A stretch of 64,000 nt of DNA from Cenococcum geophilum 1.58 (Eukaryota > Ascomycota > Dothideomycetes > Gloniales > Gloniaceae), in the NCBI GenBank assembly GCA_001692895.1, contig KV748244.1, positions 620,001 to 684,000 of the forward strand. Reading direction: 5' to 3'. Positions 59,499-64,000 of the stretch are shown here, piece after piece. The notes under the pieces are model-generated. The model did no database searches. It was not told the DNA's origin and saw nothing but the letters and a program-made list of their open reading frames with translations. Each line of letters opens with the position of its first letter. Positions within the stretch are counted from its first letter, which is position 1. Both the position numbers and the translations under genes were made by a program.

Positions 59499-60912
59499 AT
59501 GGCTATTCCAAACAACTGGAGAGACTCCCTACTACTAGGGGTAGCTACGTACGCGAAACTCATCGACGAAAATTGGGACGAATTTACTATTAATATAATA
59601 ACTTATACCGCAAAATAAGTTAACGGCTTTCTCCTATACCATATTCTATTTTACTAAAGTAGATACTACGCTAATTTATAGCTATGGGAATATTTTAGGG
59701 AGGATTTTATAGGATGGACTGCCGACACCTGGGCACTTAGCAATATTTATATTATTTAGGATTTTTAAGACTTCCTACGGGAGAATAAAGTATTTATACC
59801 TATAAATGGGGGTACTATTAGAGATAATATTCAGCAAGTCCTTAACGTAGAAGAAGAGCACGAATAGACTCCACAAGAGATTGAGCACTAAAAGAAGTTT
59901 AACTCTTAAGGGAATCCTAATAATGGATAGCCATAAGCAACACTATAGACAACCTTAGGCTATCAAACACCTCAAGTTCCTCAGGCTGCCGTATCTCAAC
60001 CCGTGCCTTAAGCTCCGCAACAAGCTCCGCATTAAGCTCCGCAATAAGCTCCGCATTAAGCTCCGCAACAAGCTCCGAAGCAACCTCCGCAAGAACCTCC
60101 GCAAGAACCTCCGCAAGAACCTCCGCAAGAACCTCCGCAAGAACCTCCGCAGCAACCACCACAGATAACCTCAGGCTATCAAACACCTCAAGTGCCTTAA
60201 GCTGCCGTATCTCAACCCATGCCTCAAGCTCCGTCCCACTAGTAATCTCCGCAGCAATCTCCGCAGCAATCTCCGTAATAAGCCTCTACTTCTCCACAAA
60301 CATTTAACAAGCTTTAGAAGATTTAGCGTAGAGGGGAATCCCAAGACTTCTGCAGTCCCTAAGGTAGCTACAGAGGTGGCTACCAGCGTAATCTAGATAG
60401 GAAGTTCTTGTGGAGGGTACCGTGAAGAGAGAGTAATATAGGGGGGGGAGCGGTTGGAACGGCACAGTTACGCAGGCAATCTATAAAAGAAAGAACTGCT
60501 AGTATCTACGGCAGCTACGAACCCAATAACTATTGCAACTAATATACCTGCGATCTACCAACCGAACGATCGTGCCGATATGCATGCGATCCCGATTACC
60601 GTCGTGCTGATAAGAATGACCTGAACAGGACTAGGTAGAGCTTTGCTCCCTAGAACACAACCCTATTGCCGGCATTATACTGCCGCCTGAACGACCCGTC
60701 GCTGGCACCGTACTGCTATTACAATAGACCCTTGCTGCCCTGCCTGCAGTTAACCAACCCCTGCTGCTTTATTAGCAGCTAACTAACCCTTACTGCCCTG
60801 CCTGCAGCTAACCGACTTCTATTACTTCCACCTCTAGCTAAACCGATACCTTACTGCCTTACTGCCTTGCTGCCTTTCTGCAGCACCATAAGCACAAAGA
60901 AAGAAATGCCAG
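59499..60912 (+). pseudogene. Gag-like protein of element L
   Basis: ATG at 59499 opens a frame that can be followed to the 3' LTR, some 470 codons, with about 20 RIP-type stops and no frameshift seen. Residues about 1-140 hold MAIPNNWRDSLLLGVATYAK, FREDFIGW, then ENKVFIPINGGTIRDNIQQ and NVEEEHE. The last two match the Gag of Copia element D (WENRVFIPIDGGTIKDNIQE, NVKEEHE). Residues about 155-250 are a Pro/Gln-rich array of QAP units then five PPQE units (60010-60160), bracketed by two copies of GYQTPQVPQAAVSQP. A Cys/Arg-rich part (near 60530-60620) and a Pro/Leu-rich end follow. Confidence 0.7.
60001..60165 (+). repeat. Pro/Gln-coding tandem array in element L
   Basis: Nine-base units of GCTCCGCAA type pass into five units of CCTCCGCAAGAA. 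Two flanking direct repeats of about 50 bp (59955-60003 and 60170-60222) carry the GYQTPQVPQAAVSQP coding. The same QAP coding ends the Gag of element A. Confidence 0.85.
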
Positions 60913-61106
60913 TGTTGGAATATATGTGTCAAAATATATGGATAGAGGTACGCGGTCGCGCGTCTCTGATTAGTCACCCTTATGGTGACTCATCAGCCCC
61001 CTACTTAGGCACTACGATCCTTACGATCCTTTGCTTTCTATATACAGAACAATTATTATACTATCTACGAACCGTAGCTACGTGATATCCCCTTGTGTAA
61101 CCAACA
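60913..61106 (+). repeat. 3' LTR of element L
   Basis: 194 bp, starting TGTTGGAATATATG and ending TGTAACCAACA. It is the less mutated of the pair. GTTAC follows at 61107. Confidence 0.95.
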
Positions 61107-61508
61107 GTTACTTTTATAAAAAATAAGTTAATAACTTTAGAGAGTTATTCTAAAGGCTATATATAAGGGGCTTAAATATATAGCTTATAATTATAACTTA
61201 AAGACCTTAAAAGTTCAAAATTATATAAATGGATAATGGTAGATCTAAATATAATACTAAAATATATAGATGCAATTAACAAAGCTATAGTAAAGACAGA
61301 GGGAAAAAAGGCCAAAATAAAGGTAAAGGGGCTAAAATTAAGGCTTTAAAATACGCTAGATAGAAAACTAGAAGCCGATATACTAAATGGTATATAAGGG
61401 CAAATAATTAATTAAATTTTATTGAGTGTAAATAGCTTCCAAAGTGGTGTGGCCGATTTAGTGGGGTAACTGAGTTTAGGAGGTAACCGAGTTCTAGGGG
61501 TCCGAGCT
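61107..61508 (+). pseudogene. right end of transposon K
   Basis: A degraded, Lys-rich plus-strand reading (KDLKSSKLYKW, INKAIVKTEGKKAKIKVKG) is followed by the right inverted repeat at about 61464-61508. The basic C-terminal tail is compatible with a pogo-type transposase end, but no catalytic motif is present here. Confidence 0.35.
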
Positions 61509-61513
61509 TACTA

Positions 61514-62371
61514 CTTTATTAGCTAAAACCGTTACCTATATAGAACTTTACAAAATCATTAATTAGATAAGGGACGAGACTAGTTAACGCTTTATAGCTA
61601 TAAAGAGAAAGTAGAATAAGTATTAAAACGAGGTATTAAGTTTTCTGCGTAGTTTAGTAACTAGGGAGGTAGGTAAGAGAGGGAGATAGTAGTAAGAAGT
61701 TTAACTTAATAAGGAGGCCCATAATATATAATATGGGTATTCTTTATTAATAATAGGGAACAGGAGGAAAGTTTTAGTGTAGTTATATAGAAAAAGAGGC
61801 TATTTCTCCTCCTCTTCTCTAATATTTACTAGAGAATTACAGCACTAACTTAACGCATACTATTTCCTACTATTAGCTGGCCCACCACTAGTGCCTTAGC
61901 GGCTGGCACTACTACTTATATATAATACCCCCTTTCTACCTTCTTCTCCTCTTTATACTATAACGTAGTTATTTAGTCTACTTTATTATAGCACTATAAC
62001 AGTTTATAGTATCTTTAATTTACGCCCTATCGCGATTACTAATTTCCTATACCCTAGCTAATTAACCTCCGCCCTAAAGCAATCGCGACCTACGCACGCC
62101 TCTGCTAAAACTAATATATCCCTAGCACAGTCCTAAAATAATCCTTAGTTTCTACCTAGCGCCTAAATAGGCAATACTAATAACGCCGAAATAGCCAAAA
62201 CCTAAAACCCCTACGATATTTTTATAGACCTCTTTATATAAATATACCCTAATACTATATAGATAATCTACCGCTTCTTACTGTACCCTAAGACCTTTAA
62301 GCCTAGTAAAGCTTAACTTATCCTTATTAACTATACTAACGAGTTTCTTAATAATATTAAAGTAGGACTAT
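61514..62371 (+). other. unclassified degraded DNA between K and the LINE
   Basis: 61514-61960 shows no coding signal; a small inverted repeat AGTGCC...GGCACT lies near 61890-61910. From about 62010 a plus-strand frame reads PYDIFIDLFI, IIYRFLLYPKTFKPSKA and LINYTNEFLNNIKVGL before it is cut by the LINE tail. I do not recognise it. The LINE seems to have landed inside this older sequence. Confidence 0.3.
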
Positions 62372-62402
62372 AGTATTTTATTTTTTATTTTTTATTTTAT
62401 CC
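62372..62402 (-). repeat. A-rich 3' tail of the LINE
   Basis: On the minus strand this is a run of A-rich units of the AAAAAAT type, typical of LINE 3' ends. On the plus strand it appears as TATTTTATTTTTTATTTTTT. Confidence 0.75.
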
Positions 62403-62659
62403 ATTGTATTATACTACGTACAATACTGCGCATGTAGCCTTGGGCTATGGCGCTATAGTTCTATATATATAAATCCTTTCTAGGCAGCTTAATATATACT
62501 AGTAGCTATGTCCTAGTAGTTTATAAACCCCTAAATTAGGAGTTTATAGTTTCCTAGTAAAATACTAAGATACTACAACTACTAGGGAATAAGAAAATGG
62601 TAAGAAAAACTATAAGAAATCCTAACCCCTGTCCCTATCCTTTTGCAATTTATTTCTGT

Positions 62660-64000
62660 CCTTTTGCTCTCTAATATCATTTTAAGAGCCTAGTAGGAGT
62701 TGCCTCCTTCTAGAATCCTATCTGTTTTTATTCTTCCATAGAATCTTCTTCGCGTACTAGTTTAGCAGCTTTAAGAGTCTCGCAGTCTTTACTATTAGCA
62801 AAGTGTTTTTCTTTACAATTAATGCAAAGAGGGGTGGTATGCTAGTAAGGCTTGCCTGTTATTATATAGGTAGAACAGGAATGGTCTTTAGATAAATATG
62901 CAGCCGCATAGTATCTGCAGGCCCTAGTAGAGCACCTATCTCCTATATGGCCAAATTTTTGGCAGCTTGTACACTGCGTAGTAGGAGAGACTTCGAGGTA
63001 TTTTACTACCTTAGTAGCTGTACCTGCAATTGATATCTCTTTTTGCTTAAGGATTTCTTGTCTTTTTTCTTCGTTTTCTATAGTAAAAACTATAGAGCCG
63101 AATCTGGTCTGTAGATCGTGTCTTTTTACACTAAATAAGATCCATCTAGGTAGTCCTTATATCCTTATAGGATTAAAGGTCTCAATTTCTTCTTTTAGAA
63201 GCTTAGAGCCTCCTTCTCCTAGGAAAGGTAGGGTAGGAACCCCATAGGGCTATAATTTAAACCCATGGTTCTAGTTTTTATTCTCTTTAAAAAGTAAAGC
63301 AATTATGCCAGATTTCCTTGTATTTAACTAGGAAATCCGCATTATACTCTTCCGTAGTTATAAGAAGAATATTTTGTTTTCCTTTAGTTCTAGCTATAGA
63401 TGCTAAAACAGGTTTTTCTACTTGCAGTTTTAATGCAAATAGTTAATTGACTTTATTTCGTATAGAGAAGGTATTTAGAGGTTAGTCCTTTTGGTCTGTA
63501 ATAAGGACTAGCTTCCTTTCTTNTAGCTGCTTTTTCTTACTTCTAGTAGAAGTAGAAGGGGTAGGAGATGGTGTTGGTAAGGAGGGCAGGGGGGACGAGG
63601 AAGGGAGGTTCTTCTTTAGTCTCTCTGCGTAGGTTTCCTTAGTAGGAGCTACCTCCTTACGGAGAGCTCTTACTTCTTCGACTAATCCTTATAGGATATC
63701 TTTTGCCTTTTCTTTTCCTTTTATAAAGGGATTTTCTCCTACTAGAATACTCCGTGTATAGTCCTCTAGCTGTTTAACTTGTTTTTTTTCTTCTTCTTTT
63801 TCTTCTTCTTCTAGCNCTTTATAGGCCTGTATTAGGCTTTCTAGGGCCTTTTATAGGTATTGTTTAGGAGAAAGGGGAGGGAAAGATATACTAGGTATAC
63901 CAGCCGTAAAAGTTATTAATTTTATTGTCTTTTTTACAGGTTTTTGGTTTTCTTTTTCAGTAGAAAACTGAGGATGTCCTCTTTTTTCTCCTGTCCCAAA
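62660..64000 (-). pseudogene. LINE ORF1 protein with three zinc knuckles, partial
   Basis: From the window edge the minus strand reads a Lys/Glu-rich coiled-coil-like stretch (63700-63830), KKQLKERKLVLITDQKD near 63490, then IEIRQ-free linker, TKVVKYLEVSPTTQ, and three Cys/His knuckles. Knuckle 1 (62932-62973) CTSCQKFGHIGDRC is intact. Knuckle 2 (about 62877-62919) has one Cys and the His now Tyr. Knuckle 3 (62782-62826) CINCKEKHFANSKDC is intact. Such ORF1 proteins bind the element RNA. Stops are few, mostly in 63100-63330, so this copy is much less mutated than other elements here. Confidence 0.75.

Larger units (their letters stand above)
58914..61106 (+). mobile_element. gag-only LTR retrotransposon L
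   Basis: 2193 bp with two 194-bp LTRs (TGTTGGAAT...TGTAACCAACA), flanked by ATTAC on the left and GTTAC on the right (one RIP-type difference). The interior is a leader with three hairpin repeats, then one reading frame from 59499 to the 3' LTR. There is no room for protease, RT or integrase. The N-terminal protein block matches the Gag of Copia element D, so enzymes were probably supplied by a Copia relative. It lies within transposon K and is far less damaged than its surroundings. Confidence 0.85.
51345..61508 (+). mobile_element. inverted-repeat DNA transposon K carrying elements J and L
   Basis: The ends are inverted repeats of about 44 bp: left AGCTCGGACCCCTAGAACTC…, and the reverse complement of the right end begins identically. 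They contain an internal ACTCGGTTAC/ACTCGGCTAC repetition and are flanked by TACTA or TA. A TA duplication and such ends fit the Tc1/mariner/pogo superfamily. Without the two nested LTR elements K is about 1.8 kb, right for that group. Its own DNA is at 51345-52036, 58221-58913 and 61107-61508. A transposase is expected there but the reading is too degraded for a firm motif. Confidence 0.65.
62372..64000 (-). mobile_element. LINE (non-LTR retrotransposon), 3' part with ORF1, minus strand
   Basis: Read on the minus strand it enters at 64000, carries a zinc-knuckle ORF1 to about 62660, a short remnant where ORF2 should be, and ends in an A-rich tail ATAAAATAAAAAATAAAA (about 62372-62402). ORF2 with endonuclease and RT is missing, so the copy has an internal deletion. 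The knuckle type fits Tad- or I-like fungal LINEs. The 5' end is outside the window. Confidence 0.75.

Noticed and set aside
59917..60186. Two overlapping minus-strand frames with LRRF or AEVL repeats
   Set aside because: They are the complement of the Pro/Gln-coding tandem array of element L, so the repeats are a mirror of the real coding strand.
60867..61085. Separate 72-codon gene overlapping the 3' LTR of L
   Set aside because: It is in the same frame as the L Gag and simply reads on into the LTR, so it is not an independent gene.

Overview
The window reads as an AT-rich, gene-poor block of a filamentous ascomycete genome, built almost entirely from nested transposable elements degraded by a repeat-induced point mutation (RIP)-like process. 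Coding frames are recognisable for hundreds of codons, but Gln, Trp and Arg codons have become TAG/TAA. CA and TG dinucleotides are scarce, TA is everywhere, and CG is well kept. That pattern fits CpA-directed RIP better than ordinary CpG deamination. The mix of Gypsy chromoviruses, Copia elements with a fungal-type Gag, hAT, Crypton, a DNA transposon with TA-flanked ends and a LINE with zinc-knuckle ORF1 supports a Pezizomycotina-like host. The species cannot be told. I found no intact host gene, rRNA or tRNA.

Layout. 1-771 and 7414-9167 are unclassified degraded DNA with two short tandem arrays. LTR element A (772-7413) sits inside one of those arrays; it has a long Gag frame but no polymerase I could find. 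9168-25230 is a minus-strand Gypsy element (B) related to A. It is split by a hAT transposon (11963-14807, 8-bp target duplication) and by a complete Gypsy chromovirus (C, 17510-23456, duplication GCTAT). 25231-29200 is a third minus-strand Gypsy (G). 29220-39229 is a fourth (E), split by a complete minus-strand Copia element (D, 30204-36466, duplication CTTTA). 39230-45144 is a plus-strand chromovirus (F), split by a GC-richer 2.4-kb insert (40062-42476). 45250-47330 is a Crypton tyrosine-recombinase remnant, followed by a plus-strand Copia gag-protease remnant (47560-49750) and unclassified coding-like DNA to 51344. 51345-61508 is an inverted-repeat DNA transposon (K) holding two LTR elements: a complete plus-strand chromovirus (J, 52037-58220, duplication ATAGG) and a 2.2-kb gag-only LTR element (L, 58914-61106). 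62372-64000 is a minus-strand LINE with a fairly well preserved ORF1 and a 3' A-rich tail.

The most interesting biology is two LTR elements (A and L) that keep LTRs and one long Gag-like frame but show no polymerase. Each has a polymerase-bearing relative in the same window: the Gag of A matches that of Gypsy element B, and the N-terminal Gag block of L matches that of Copia element D. Both carry Pro/Gln-rich tandem repeats and a pyrimidine-rich 3' region. This looks like repeated evolution of Gag-retaining non-autonomous retrotransposons, which supply a structural protein but must borrow enzymes. Also notable are a 36-bp leader motif unmutated in both A and B, a 23-bp perfect palindrome shared by a Copia and a Gypsy element, and the GC-richer insert with a precise 269-bp tandem duplication.

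Limits: all domain calls come from reading translations by eye. Element ends are firm only where paired terminal repeats and target duplications are visible; other boundaries are approximate.
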